Part shown: positions 1 through 7,474 of the stretch, piece by piece
Layout: every line of letters begins with the position of its first letter
Position numbering within the stretch: position 1 is the stretch's first letter
DNA from: CAZOHG01 sp964579725
GTDB lineage: Bacteria > Zhuqueibacterota > JdFR-76 > BMS3Abin05
DNA length: 64,000 bases
Direction of reading: 5' to 3'
Assembly (NCBI GenBank): GCA_964579725.1
Contig: CAZOHG010000012.1
Location: 1-64,000, forward strand
The notes under the pieces: generated by a model
The model's input: the letters and a program-made list of their open reading frames with translations, nothing else
Databases searched by the model: none
Told to the model about the DNA's origin: nothing
Position numbers and translations under genes: made by a program

Positions 1-462
1 AAGCCCCGAGGTGTGCGTGAGCAAATGGTAAATTCGCGCGTCGGCCGCGTACTCGTCGTCCCGGTCCAAGTACCGAGAAAATCCGGGAATGTAGGTTTTC
101 ACTTTGTCCAACAATCTGAGTTTGCCCATTTCAACCAATTTCATCACGGAGGTGGCTGTTGCCATGGGTTTCGTAATGGAGGCCATGTCAAACATCATGT
201 CTTTCTGCATTTTCTGTTTGGTGGGAACTACCTGCGCATTTCCGTAGGCCTTGAAATACACCACCCAATCCTTTCGCGCGACCAGCAGAACGGCACCCGG
301 AATGGTCTTTTGCTGAATGGATTTTTCAATGATCCCGTCCACTCGAGCCAGACGCTGGGACACCATGCCCACCTGCTCGGGCGTTGCCATGGGCAAATCC
401 TGCGCCCCAGCCATTTCTCCCCAAACCAGTACGAATATCAGAAAAAACAACCAGTGCTTCAT
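1..462 (-). CDS. Serine hydrolase (class C beta-lactamase/EstB family), N-terminal part
   Basis: The reading frame starts at an ATG at 462 and runs off the left edge, so about 154 residues are visible. It begins with a hydrophobic signal peptide ending near AGA-QD, so the enzyme is exported. The SxxK motif 'SITK', holding the acylating serine and general-base lysine of this fold, lies near residue 95. The block 'LLTHTSGL' at the end is typical of the family. Members include penicillin-binding esterases, D-aminopeptidases and true AmpC enzymes; the N-terminal part cannot separate these. It is the last visible gene on this strand and is separated by about 300 bp from the next upstream gene. Family is well supported, substrate unknown. 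Confidence 0.85.
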   Translation of the reverse strand, partial: MKHWLFFLIFVLVWGEMAGAQDLPMATPEQVGMVSQRLARVDGIIEKSIQQKTIPGAVLLVARKDWVVYFKAYGNAQVVPTKQKMQKDMMFDMASITKPMATATSVMKLVEMGKLRLLDKVKTYIPGFSRYLDRDDEYAADARIYHLLTHTSGL

Positions 463-758
463 GATTTTCTCCCGTTTTCTTAAACCGTTGTGTCAAGGAT
501 TTTCGTCATTTTTCCAGAAGAATCCGAATGACCTGTCCGTCGGCGCACAAGTCAGAAATCGGATTTAATTTCGCAAAAAAGCACGTGAAATTCAAGCTCT
601 TTCTCAAAGAAATAGGAATCAGGGGCAAAAAAAGTGCTGGCGAATGGAGGCAAAAAGGGAAGAGGTCCCAAAGGCAAAGCCGCAGAAACACCGGGCTTTG
701 CCTGAATGTAAACTGGTTCGATCGGCGCGGTAAAAATTGTCCGAACCCCGGGTTGAAT

Positions 759-1010
759 TTAGGGAGTGGGATTTTTGTCCTTGCGTTTTAGAAATTTTTG
801 GGAACGAAATACGCCACCCAGGCCAATTGCCAGCAAAATTAGGGACGAAATCAGGTTGGTGATTTTGCCGTGGGCCGTCGGTGTGAAAAAAATGGCCACA
901 AAAACGGTAATGCCGAAAACAACCAAAAATCCGCCAATAACCAAAAAGGCATCGATTTCCTCACGCTTCCCCCGCTCCTGTGGCTCTTCATTTTCTTTTG
1001 GTTTATCCAT
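759..1010 (-). CDS. Small two-helix membrane protein downstream of SSS symporter
   Basis: An 83-residue protein. I place the start at the ATG at 1010 because GGAG lies just upstream. The longer reading from 1094 has no such site and would run into the preceding gene. The N-terminus is highly charged (K/E-rich, about 25 residues), followed by two hydrophobic segments (about residues 26-45 and 53-70) and a basic C-terminus. No enzymatic motif is visible. It lies 11 bp behind another small membrane protein, which follows the symporter, so the three look co-transcribed. It may be an accessory to the transporter, but that is inferred from position only. Confidence 0.65.
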   Translation of the reverse strand: MDKPKENEEPQERGKREEIDAFLVIGGFLVVFGITVFVAIFFTPTAHGKITNLISSLILLAIGLGGVFRSQKFLKRKDKNPTP

Positions 1011-1021
1011 GGGAAAACTCC

Positions 1022-1231
1022 TTAAAAATGCATGTAAACATAAAAATAAATGGCCACTTGTAATGTAGCCCACAGCTTCAAATTGCGGTACCATTTGCGA
1101 TTGGATGACCCTTGAAAAATGTACCGGTTAGGTAGAAGCCAGACAAAAATCAGGATGCCAATAAAAAGGGCTAAAATAGCCAATCGTGCCCAAATGATGG
1201 GAACATTCATGAGGAAATTGAAATTTAACAT
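1022..1231 (-). CDS. Small membrane protein (69 aa) downstream of SSS symporter
   Basis: A 69-residue protein starting at ATG 1231 with GGAGAG six bases upstream. It has one strong hydrophobic helix (about residues 10-33), a polar stretch with N-R-K-W-Y-R, and a second, weaker hydrophobic C-terminal segment rich in aromatic residues. It lies 26 bp downstream of the sodium:solute symporter and 11 bp upstream of another small membrane protein. I do not recognise the family. Short membrane proteins cotranscribed with SSS carriers are sometimes accessory subunits, so this is a reasonable but untested role. Confidence 0.65.
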   Translation of the reverse strand: MLNFNFLMNVPIIWARLAILALFIGILIFVWLLPNRYIFQGSSNRKWYRNLKLWATLQVAIYFYVYMHF

Positions 1232-1257
1232 GGGACACTCTCCGCTTTTGGCTTTGT

Positions 1258-2796
1258 TTATTCGTTTTCCAATCGACCTTGAATCGCCTGTTGAACCGAG
1301 TCGTCTTTGGTTACCAACCCGTACACCAGACCGTGAAGTTTTTCAATGGGTTCCGCCGGCGTGGCAATGCTGACCCCGTAGGTCACCAACAGAGCGGCGA
1401 GGAACGACCACCACGAAATGTACAGAAAGGGGTCTTCAATTGTAAACAGATGTCCCTTAAAAATGAACATCGCAATGGCAGAAAACACGCCTACCAACAG
1501 ACCCCACAAGCCGCCCCAACGGGTGGTACGACTCCACAACATTCCCATGAGTAAAATCGCCAGGGTGGGCCCCTGGAAAAACGACAACATGGTTTGTACG
1601 TACACGTACATTCCTGGAAAGAGTTTGTTCAAAGGAGCGGTTACAACGCCAATAATCAGAAAAATCACCGTAAACCAACGCCCCATTCGGAGCAAATGGG
1701 CATCGTCGGCGTCTTTTTTGATAAATTTCTGGTACACGTCTTTTGTCCACAGCGTGGCAGCCGAGTTTAAATAGGAATCCACACTGGACATCAGGGCGGC
1801 GAAAAATGCGGCAAAAACCAGCCCGGTCAGCCCCGGCGGCAGCAGATGTTTAATAAGGGTGGGGAAAGCCTGGTCGCCGTCTTTGAGACCGGGAAACAGC
1901 GGCAGGGCAATCAGGCCGGGTAGAACAATCAGAATCGGAATAAACATTTTAAAAAAGGAGCCCCACAGGACGCCAGCTTTGGCATTCCATTCGTCGCGAG
2001 CGCCAAGCGTACGCTGCACAATGGCCTGATTCCCAATAAAATAAGCGGGTGCCAACACAAAGGTTAGCCCGAACAAAATTCCCGTCCACGGGTAGGGCGT
2101 TTGGGTGTTGGCCGGAAGAAAAAGGGTAAAATGCTCGCTGTACTGGGGCCCCAAAGCGTGAACTTTGGCCACGAGACTGGACCAGCCCCCCAATTTCCAG
2201 AGGCCCAGGATAATGACGGCAAATCCGCCTACAAACATAATAATCATTTGCACGACGTCCGTCATGACCACAGCCGAAAGTCCGCCCGAAACGGTGTAAA
2301 ACCCAACCACTCCGGCCGTGACCACCAGCGACACGCCAATGGACCACCCCATCAATGTGTTGAGCAGAACAGCAGAAGCCCAGAAAATCACCCCTAGATC
2401 GAAGGCCATAAAAAGCACCCAGATGAAGGCCTCAATTGTACGGACGGAATCGTTAAAACGTTTGCCCAAATATTCGGGAATGGTGTACACCCCGGCCCGC
2501 CAGTAGTAGGGAATAAAAATAAAAGCGGCAAGCATCATGGCGGGCATGGAGCCGATCCAATCGAAATTGGCCACAACCAATCCGAACCGGTAGGCCTGGC
2601 CGGTGGCGCCAACGAAATCGATTGCGCCAATATCGGAAACCACAATCGACATCCCGATAGCCCAAAAGGGCAGCATTTTACCGCCCAAGAAGTAATCCTG
2701 AGACGTGTTCACGTACTTCTTGAAAAAAGCACCCAGAAAAAGCATTCCCCCTAAGTACAGCAGCACAATAAAAAAATCAATGCCCGAAAGATGCAT
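1258..2796 (-). CDS. Sodium:solute symporter (SSS/SLC5 family)
   Basis: About 512 residues with roughly 13 hydrophobic segments, the size and pattern of the SSS family, which couples Na+ influx to uptake of sugars, amino acids, nucleosides or similar solutes. Family hallmarks include 'YFLGGKMLPFWAIG' near the N-terminus, a conserved 'YTIPEYLGKRF' loop and 'SSVDSYLNSAATLWTKD' after TM8, where the Na2-site serines lie. I choose ATG 2796 because AAGGA lies 10 bases upstream; the TTG at 2805 is too close to that site. The gene begins 5 bp after the stop of an Smr-domain gene and is followed by two small membrane proteins. The substrate cannot be told from sequence alone. Confidence 0.92.
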   Translation of the reverse strand: MHLSGIDFFIVLLYLGGMLFLGAFFKKYVNTSQDYFLGGKMLPFWAIGMSIVVSDIGAIDFVGATGQAYRFGLVVANFDWIGSMPAMMLAAFIFIPYYWRAGVYTIPEYLGKRFNDSVRTIEAFIWVLFMAFDLGVIFWASAVLLNTLMGWSIGVSLVVTAGVVGFYTVSGGLSAVVMTDVVQMIIMFVGGFAVIILGLWKLGGWSSLVAKVHALGPQYSEHFTLFLPANTQTPYPWTGILFGLTFVLAPAYFIGNQAIVQRTLGARDEWNAKAGVLWGSFFKMFIPILIVLPGLIALPLFPGLKDGDQAFPTLIKHLLPPGLTGLVFAAFFAALMSSVDSYLNSAATLWTKDVYQKFIKKDADDAHLLRMGRWFTVIFLIIGVVTAPLNKLFPGMYVYVQTMLSFFQGPTLAILLMGMLWSRTTRWGGLWGLLVGVFSAIAMFIFKGHLFTIEDPFLYISWWSFLAALLVTYGVSIATPAEPIEKLHGLVYGLVTKDDSVQQAIQGRLENE

Positions 2797-2801
2797 GCCT
2801 G

Positions 2802-3254
2802 TCAATTCCTTCGCTTTTTGGAAGAATCCTCAATTTCTAAATTATCCGGTTTTACGCTGTTTTCTCGCACCGAATCGCTGTTTTCGGAAGAACCAAAGAG
2901 ACGATTGCCGGCAAACTGAACCGACTTCCTTTTCAACGGCCTTAATTCAACGATCGTCGCGCCCCACCCACCCCGGCTGGGGGGCGCATCGTAATAATCC
3001 ACAACGGCGGAATGGGAATCAAGCATTTTGGCCACAATCCACTTCAATTTGCTTTTTCCCTTGCCGTGAATAATTTTGACTTCCCGCAATTTTAGTTCCA
3101 GTGCATGTTCAATAAAGGAATCCACAATTTCTGGAACCTCTTCCGGGAAAAATCCGTGCAGGTCTAAAACGTCGGTCACTTCAATTTTGTCGGGAAGAAT
3201 CCCATCGTCAACTTCCGTGTTTTTCCCCTTTTTTCGTTTCCAAAACAATCCCAT
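2802..3254 (-). CDS. Smr-domain protein (MutS2 C-terminal-like)
   Basis: A 150-residue protein. A short basic N-terminus is followed by an Smr domain with both diagnostic motifs: 'DLHG' (about residues 31-34) and 'HGKGKSKLK' (about residues 63-71). Stand-alone Smr domains are nucleases or nucleic-acid binders, and in MutS2 the domain acts in recombination suppression or ribosome rescue. The C-terminal third is polar, low in complexity and looks disordered. The gene is immediately upstream of the SSS symporter, with almost no gap. This arrangement implies co-transcription, though no functional link is obvious. Confidence 0.85.
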   Translation of the reverse strand: MGLFWKRKKGKNTEVDDGILPDKIEVTDVLDLHGFFPEEVPEIVDSFIEHALELKLREVKIIHGKGKSKLKWIVAKMLDSHSAVVDYYDAPPSRGGWGATIVELRPLKRKSVQFAGNRLFGSSENSDSVRENSVKPDNLEIEDSSKKRRN

Positions 3255-3471
3255 TCAAACCCCTTGTTTTCGAAAAATACGTTGTGCGTGGCTGTTTCGG
3301 GTCGGAACCGCCCCTAAAAATTTGTGTTTTTTCAAACAGAAGCATTCCCTTTCGAGGGGAATCGTGTGGAAAATCCGGTGGAAACGTCTCCGGCCAAGCC
3401 ACAAAGGTCTGTTAATTTACATTTTTTTTCTCAAAGAATCAAGCAAAAAGTACGGCTCACGGGCAGGATTT

Positions 3472-4848
3472 TTACACGGCCGCCGAACTGGCGCCATCCG
3501 TATTTTCAAAATATTCCGTCAAATCGGCTCGTGCCAATCCGGTTTCCACAGCCACGCGCGCCACTGCCCGCGCCACCGCCCGGTGCACTTTTTTGTCCAG
3601 GGGACTTGGTACCAACTCTCCCTCGGGAGCCAGCGCCGCAATGGTTTCGGCCGCCGCCAGGTACATGTCGCTGGTAATGCGCGGCACGTCGGCATCCACG
3701 GCACCGCGCAAAATGCCGGGGAATCCCAGTACATTGTTGACCACTTTGCCGTCGGCCGCAAATACCGCCCCCGCTGAGAGGGCGTCTTCCGGCTCAATTT
3801 CAGGATTGGGATTGGAGAGAGCCAAAATGATTTGGCCTTTACGCACCATCTCCTTCCGAATGAGGCCGGGCACGCCGGTGGTTGAAATCACAATATCGGC
3901 CTTTTGCATGATTTCCTCAAGAGTCGACCGCAGGCCGCCTGCTTTCTCCAATCGCTGCAGGGAATCTTGCGACAGGTCCGCGCCGAGTACCGGCTTGCCA
4001 GTGTAATTCATGAGCATTTTTGAGATCGAAAGCCCCGCGGCTCCCAACCCAATCTGCCCCACTTGCGCTTGCCGCAAATCGATTCCGGCCAGCTTGGAGG
4101 CATTAATGAGCGTTGCCGTGACCACGACGCCCGTTCCGTGTTGGTCGTCGTGCATGACCGGAATATCCAGACGCCGAATGAGCTCTTCCTCAATTTCAAA
4201 ACAGCGCGGGGCGGAGATGTCTTCCAACTGAATGGCCCCAAAAGTGGGGGCAATATTGACAACGGTTTCAATAATCTCACGGGTGTCCTTGGTGTTTAAC
4301 AAAATGGGCATGCCGGAAAGCCCCACGAAGGTTTCCATCAGACTGGCTTTTCCCTCCATGACGGGCATACCGGCCAGCGGGCCGATGTCCCCCAAACCGA
4401 GAATCGCCGTCCCGTCTGTTACAATGGCTACCAGATGCTTAATGGCCGTAAAACGCCGCGCCAATTGCCGGTCATCTCGAATTTTTAGACACACGTTGGC
4501 CACGCCCGGCGTGTACACCCGCCGCAAATCTCGAAGGGTCTCAATCTTGTAGCGGCTTTTGACCGCAATTTTCCCGCCCTGGTGCATTTCGAGCACCTCA
4601 TCCCGCACCTCCAAAAGAATGACGTCCGGTACGCTGCGCGTGACCTCCAACAGCTTTTCCAGATGCGCCTCGTCTTCGGCGAAAAGCACAATGTCCCGGT
4701 CTACATGGTACGTAAGAAAATGCACCGTGGTGATCTCTCCCACAAAACCGCCGGCGTCCCCGATGGCTTTGAGCAAATGACCAATTACCCCCGGTTTTTG
4801 GGCGTTGCGAACGCGAATTGTTCGCATGACTTTGTTTTCCCACCACAT
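3472..4848 (-). CDS. NAD(P)-dependent malic enzyme with N-terminal ACT domain
   Basis: 458 residues. The first ~90 form an ACT-like regulatory domain ('MRTIRVRNAQKPGVIGHLL'), followed by the malic enzyme catalytic and NAD-binding domains. Hallmarks are 'VTDGTAILGLGDIGPLAG', the metal/substrate segment 'HDDQHGTG' and the Rossmann segment 'GLGAAGLSISKML'. It oxidatively decarboxylates malate to pyruvate and CO2 in the cytoplasm, linking C4 acids to pyruvate. The ACT domain suggests allosteric control by an amino acid or similar ligand. ATG 4848 has AAGGAG nine bases upstream; an internal ATG seven codons on is an alternative. A strong promoter lies about 85 bp upstream. Confidence 0.93.
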   Translation of the reverse strand: MWWENKVMRTIRVRNAQKPGVIGHLLKAIGDAGGFVGEITTVHFLTYHVDRDIVLFAEDEAHLEKLLEVTRSVPDVILLEVRDEVLEMHQGGKIAVKSRYKIETLRDLRRVYTPGVANVCLKIRDDRQLARRFTAIKHLVAIVTDGTAILGLGDIGPLAGMPVMEGKASLMETFVGLSGMPILLNTKDTREIIETVVNIAPTFGAIQLEDISAPRCFEIEEELIRRLDIPVMHDDQHGTGVVVTATLINASKLAGIDLRQAQVGQIGLGAAGLSISKMLMNYTGKPVLGADLSQDSLQRLEKAGGLRSTLEEIMQKADIVISTTGVPGLIRKEMVRKGQIILALSNPNPEIEPEDALSAGAVFAADGKVVNNVLGFPGILRGAVDADVPRITSDMYLAAAETIAALAPEGELVPSPLDKKVHRAVARAVARVAVETGLARADLTEYFENTDGASSAAV

Positions 4849-4930
4849 GGTGACAGGCTCCTTGTTTTAAAATTCGGCTTTTGTTTAGACCAAAGGAAAC
4901 GGGTAAACCCGTCGGCTGAAATTACGGTTG

Positions 4931-4959
4931 ATTATATTGCGAATCTCCTTAAAAATCAA
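4931..4959 (-). promoter_or_regulatory. Predicted sigma70-type promoter for malic enzyme
   Basis: Read on the minus strand: TTGATT (4959-4954), 17 bases, then a perfect TATAAT (4936-4931). It points at the malic enzyme gene, which begins at 4848. This is one of the best -35/-10 matches in the window. Confidence 0.6.
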
Positions 4960-4970
4960 GGGAAAAAACC

Positions 4971-4999
4971 TTGATTCTTACCAAACTAATTTTTATTTT
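4971..4999 (+). promoter_or_regulatory. Predicted promoter for the DUF6090-like/pepD pair
   Basis: TTGATT at 4971-4976, 17 bases, then TATTTT at 4994-4999, facing the plus-strand gene that starts at 5046. It is back to back with the malic enzyme promoter, with only 11 bases between the two elements, so the two transcription units may compete for or share regulation. Confidence 0.42.
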
Positions 5000-5045
5000 A
5001 GAATAGCCAAATGAAAACGGTCTTTTTTCAAAAATCGGAACAGGG

Positions 5046-5696
5046 ATGCGGAATTCCAACGCCTGGCAGTATTTTATCGAATTGCTCGTGGTTATTGCGG
5101 GCATTTTAATTGCTTTCATGCTCAACAATTGGCATGAAACCGCCCAGAATTCCCGATTGGAAGCGGAATACCTGCAAAGTCTCCGAAACGACTTACAGCA
5201 GGACGCGGCTCAAATGGATTCCCTGATTCAATTTTCCCAAAATAAGATCGCCAACCTCAATCGACTCGTCCTTTTCCTGACGCCCCAAAAAATCGGTCAG
5301 GACTCGACTCTCATTCTTTTTTCCAGCATGTTGAAGTTGTACAAATTCGACGCACACCGGGCAACTTTTGAAGCCTTGAAAAGCAGCGGGGATTTTAATT
5401 TAATCTCGCCGTACACTTTGAAGAAAAGGATCGTGGACTATTACCAGACGCTCGGTTCCAAAAAACATTTTGACGCCATTTTGGACAATTATTTTAACAC
5501 CTACGTTGTGCCGTTTGCTTTCAAAGAGATTAACTTTCGGGCCGGCCGTTTTCAGCACCGGGGAAATCTGCTTCAACCGTACGCCTTCAATATCATTTTC
5601 GGGTACAAAAGTTTGCTCGCTCAGAGCCTGTCTTTTTACAAAACGCTCCGAAAAAAATGCCAGACCCTTTTAAATACCTTAACCAACAAGTCCTAA
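5046..5696 (+). CDS. DUF6090-like single-pass membrane protein
   Basis: 216 residues. The N-terminus 'NAWQYFIELLVVIAGILIAFMLNNW' region holds one transmembrane helix (about residues 9-27) with the I-A-F-x-L-N-N-W ending typical of DUF6090-type proteins common in Bacteroidota and relatives. The rest is a helical, mostly extracytoplasmic domain including 'LRNDLQQDAAQMDSL'. The function of this family is unknown. It ends 12 bp before a PepD-type dipeptidase, so the two are probably one operon. Family assignment is from memory of the N-terminal motif. Confidence 0.72.
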   Translation: MRNSNAWQYFIELLVVIAGILIAFMLNNWHETAQNSRLEAEYLQSLRNDLQQDAAQMDSLIQFSQNKIANLNRLVLFLTPQKIGQDSTLILFSSMLKLYKFDAHRATFEALKSSGDFNLISPYTLKKRIVDYYQTLGSKKHFDAILDNYFNTYVVPFAFKEINFRAGRFQHRGNLLQPYAFNIIFGYKSLLAQSLSFYKTLRKKCQTLLNTLTNKS

Positions 5697-5708
5697 AATG
5701 GGAGGTCA

Positions 5709-7172
5709 ATGATGGATGTTTCGATTTTAAATTTCGAACCCAAATTGCTGTGGAAACATTTTGACCGAATCAGGCAAATTCCCCGCTGTTCCGGTCACGA
5801 AAAAGCGGCGGCCGCTTACGTGATTTCCGTCGCAAAGGCGCACGGCTACGAATACAAGCAGGATGCGGTGGGCAATGTGGTTATTCGCGTGCCCGCCACA
5901 CCCGGATACGAAAAGGCACCCACTGTCATTTTGCAGGGGCATTTGGACATGGTGTGTGAAAAAAATTCGGACGTCGATTTCGATTTTTCCAAAGACCCGA
6001 TTCAACTGCGTGTGGACGGGGATTGGCTCATGGCCCAGGGCACCACATTGGGCGCGGACAACGGCGTTGGGGTCGCCGCTGCGCTGGCCGTCCTCGAGGA
6101 CAAATCTCTGACGCACGGCCCCCTTGAACTGCTTTTTACCATTGACGAGGAAACCGGCCTCACCGGTGCTTCTCAGATCGGTGAGGGCATGCTCACAGGA
6201 AAAACCCTCCTGAATCTGGACTCCGAAGACGACGGGGTCTTTTTTATGGGATGTGCCGGTGGCGAAAACACGTACGCCAAATTCGCGAAAAAAACCGCCC
6301 CCTCCGTTCCGAAGGGACAAACAATTCACCTCGCCGTAAAGGGTCTCAAGGGAGGTCATTCCGGATTAGACATCAATTTGCACCGCGGTAACGCCATTTT
6401 GTTCGTGGCGCGCATGCTCTGGACAGCCAGTCGGCAGATTTCGTTTGCGCTGGTGTCCTTTGAGGGCGGGGACAAACGCAACGCCATTCCGCGCGAGGCT
6501 TTTGCCGAAGTCATTGTTCCCGCCGATCAGACGGACGCCTTCAAACAAATTGTGGGAAAGGTTTTTGACGACCTTGCGAACGAATACAGGTTGGTCGAAG
6601 AAAACATGGAAATGGTCTCGGAGGACCTGCCCGCACCTTCCGGGGCAGCCCTGGACCCCGAGGTACAAAAACGGCTGCTCAATTTTCTGTTGGCCGTACC
6701 CCACGGCATTTTGGAAATCCACCCCAAAATTGCCGGGCTGGTTGAAACATCCAACAATCTGGCCACCATTCATTTTCTGGAAGATGAAATTGAGGTTTCT
6801 CTTAGCAGCCGCAGCTCGATCAATTCCGCCTTGCATTTTGTGAGTCAAAAACTGCGGGCGCTCTGTGAATTGGCCGGGGCTCGCGCCGAACAACCGCCCG
6901 GATACCCCGGCTGGACGCCCAATCTGGATTCGCCTGTCTTGAAACTGGCTCAGGAAACCTACACGGAATTGTTCGGACAAACGCCCAGGTTAGAAGCCAT
7001 TCACGCCGGTTTGGAATGCGGCATTTTGAGTGAAAAATACCCGGGTCTGGACATGGTTTCTTTCGGGCCGGAAATCCAGCACCCCCATTCGCCTGAGGAG
7101 CGAGTCAATATCCCCACTGTTCAGAAATTTTACACATTACTTGGGGCGATTTTGGCAAAATTGGCTAACTAA
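5709..7172 (+). CDS. pepD: Aminoacyl-histidine dipeptidase (PepD, peptidase family M20C)
   Basis: 487 residues, the usual length for PepD. It hydrolyses dipeptides, including Xaa-His types, in the cytoplasm with a dinuclear zinc site. The metal-site segments are all present: 'QGHLDMVCEKN' (His), 'TTLGADNGVG' (bridging Asp), 'IDEETGLTG' (catalytic Glu and ligand Glu), 'LDSED' (Asp) and a final His in 'HPHSPEERVNI'. The start ATG at 5709 has GGGAGG directly upstream; a second ATG follows at once. It follows the DUF6090-like gene by 12 bp. Together with the M24 and M14 peptidases elsewhere in the window it points to peptide use. Confidence 0.93.
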   Translation: MMDVSILNFEPKLLWKHFDRIRQIPRCSGHEKAAAAYVISVAKAHGYEYKQDAVGNVVIRVPATPGYEKAPTVILQGHLDMVCEKNSDVDFDFSKDPIQLRVDGDWLMAQGTTLGADNGVGVAAALAVLEDKSLTHGPLELLFTIDEETGLTGASQIGEGMLTGKTLLNLDSEDDGVFFMGCAGGENTYAKFAKKTAPSVPKGQTIHLAVKGLKGGHSGLDINLHRGNAILFVARMLWTASRQISFALVSFEGGDKRNAIPREAFAEVIVPADQTDAFKQIVGKVFDDLANEYRLVEENMEMVSEDLPAPSGAALDPEVQKRLLNFLLAVPHGILEIHPKIAGLVETSNNLATIHFLEDEIEVSLSSRSSINSALHFVSQKLRALCELAGARAEQPPGYPGWTPNLDSPVLKLAQETYTELFGQTPRLEAIHAGLECGILSEKYPGLDMVSFGPEIQHPHSPEERVNIPTVQKFYTLLGAILAKLAN

Positions 7173-7474
7173 AAATTTTGACCACGTGTTTTTTGGGTGG
7201 AAGTGGTGCCGCCTCGGCGAGGCAAGCGGGCGGGGCGGCTCCGTACCCACCCAGGTTTTTCCCGGGACAAAATCACGGGGAAAGGTCGGTTTGCACGTTC
7301 CTAAAAAACGGGTGCTCTCGAATCGCTCAAACTGCTTTTCCCACTCGCGTTTCAAAATGAGGGTTTTGAATACATTTTAAGGTGATTTCCAAAACAAGGC
7401 GAGAATTGTGAAAAATGTAAGCAATCAAGCAAACGTTTGATATGCATTTTTGAACCAAAGAGAAGAGGCCACTC
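7173..7474. other. Intergenic region between pepD and GH2 gene
   Basis: About 300 bp without a credible gene. The first half is GC-rich, with a small GCCTC-GGC-GAGGC hairpin near 7211. The second half is AT-richer and carries the CAAACGTTTG palindrome at 7430-7439, noted separately. Short open frames here lack ribosome-binding sites. Confidence 0.6.
7430..7439. promoter_or_regulatory. Possible LacI-family operator upstream of GH2 gene
   Basis: CAAACGTTTG is a perfect 10-bp palindrome with a central CG, the core seen in operators of many LacI/GalR-family repressors (AA-x-CG-x-TT). It lies 35 bp upstream of the glycosidase start, where a repressor would block transcription. No LacI-family gene is present in the window, so this is suggestive only. 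Confidence 0.3.

Noticed and set aside
13..483. 156-codon plus-strand frame at the left edge
   Set aside because: It is opposite the serine hydrolase, whose SxxK and LLTHTSGL motifs show the true frame.
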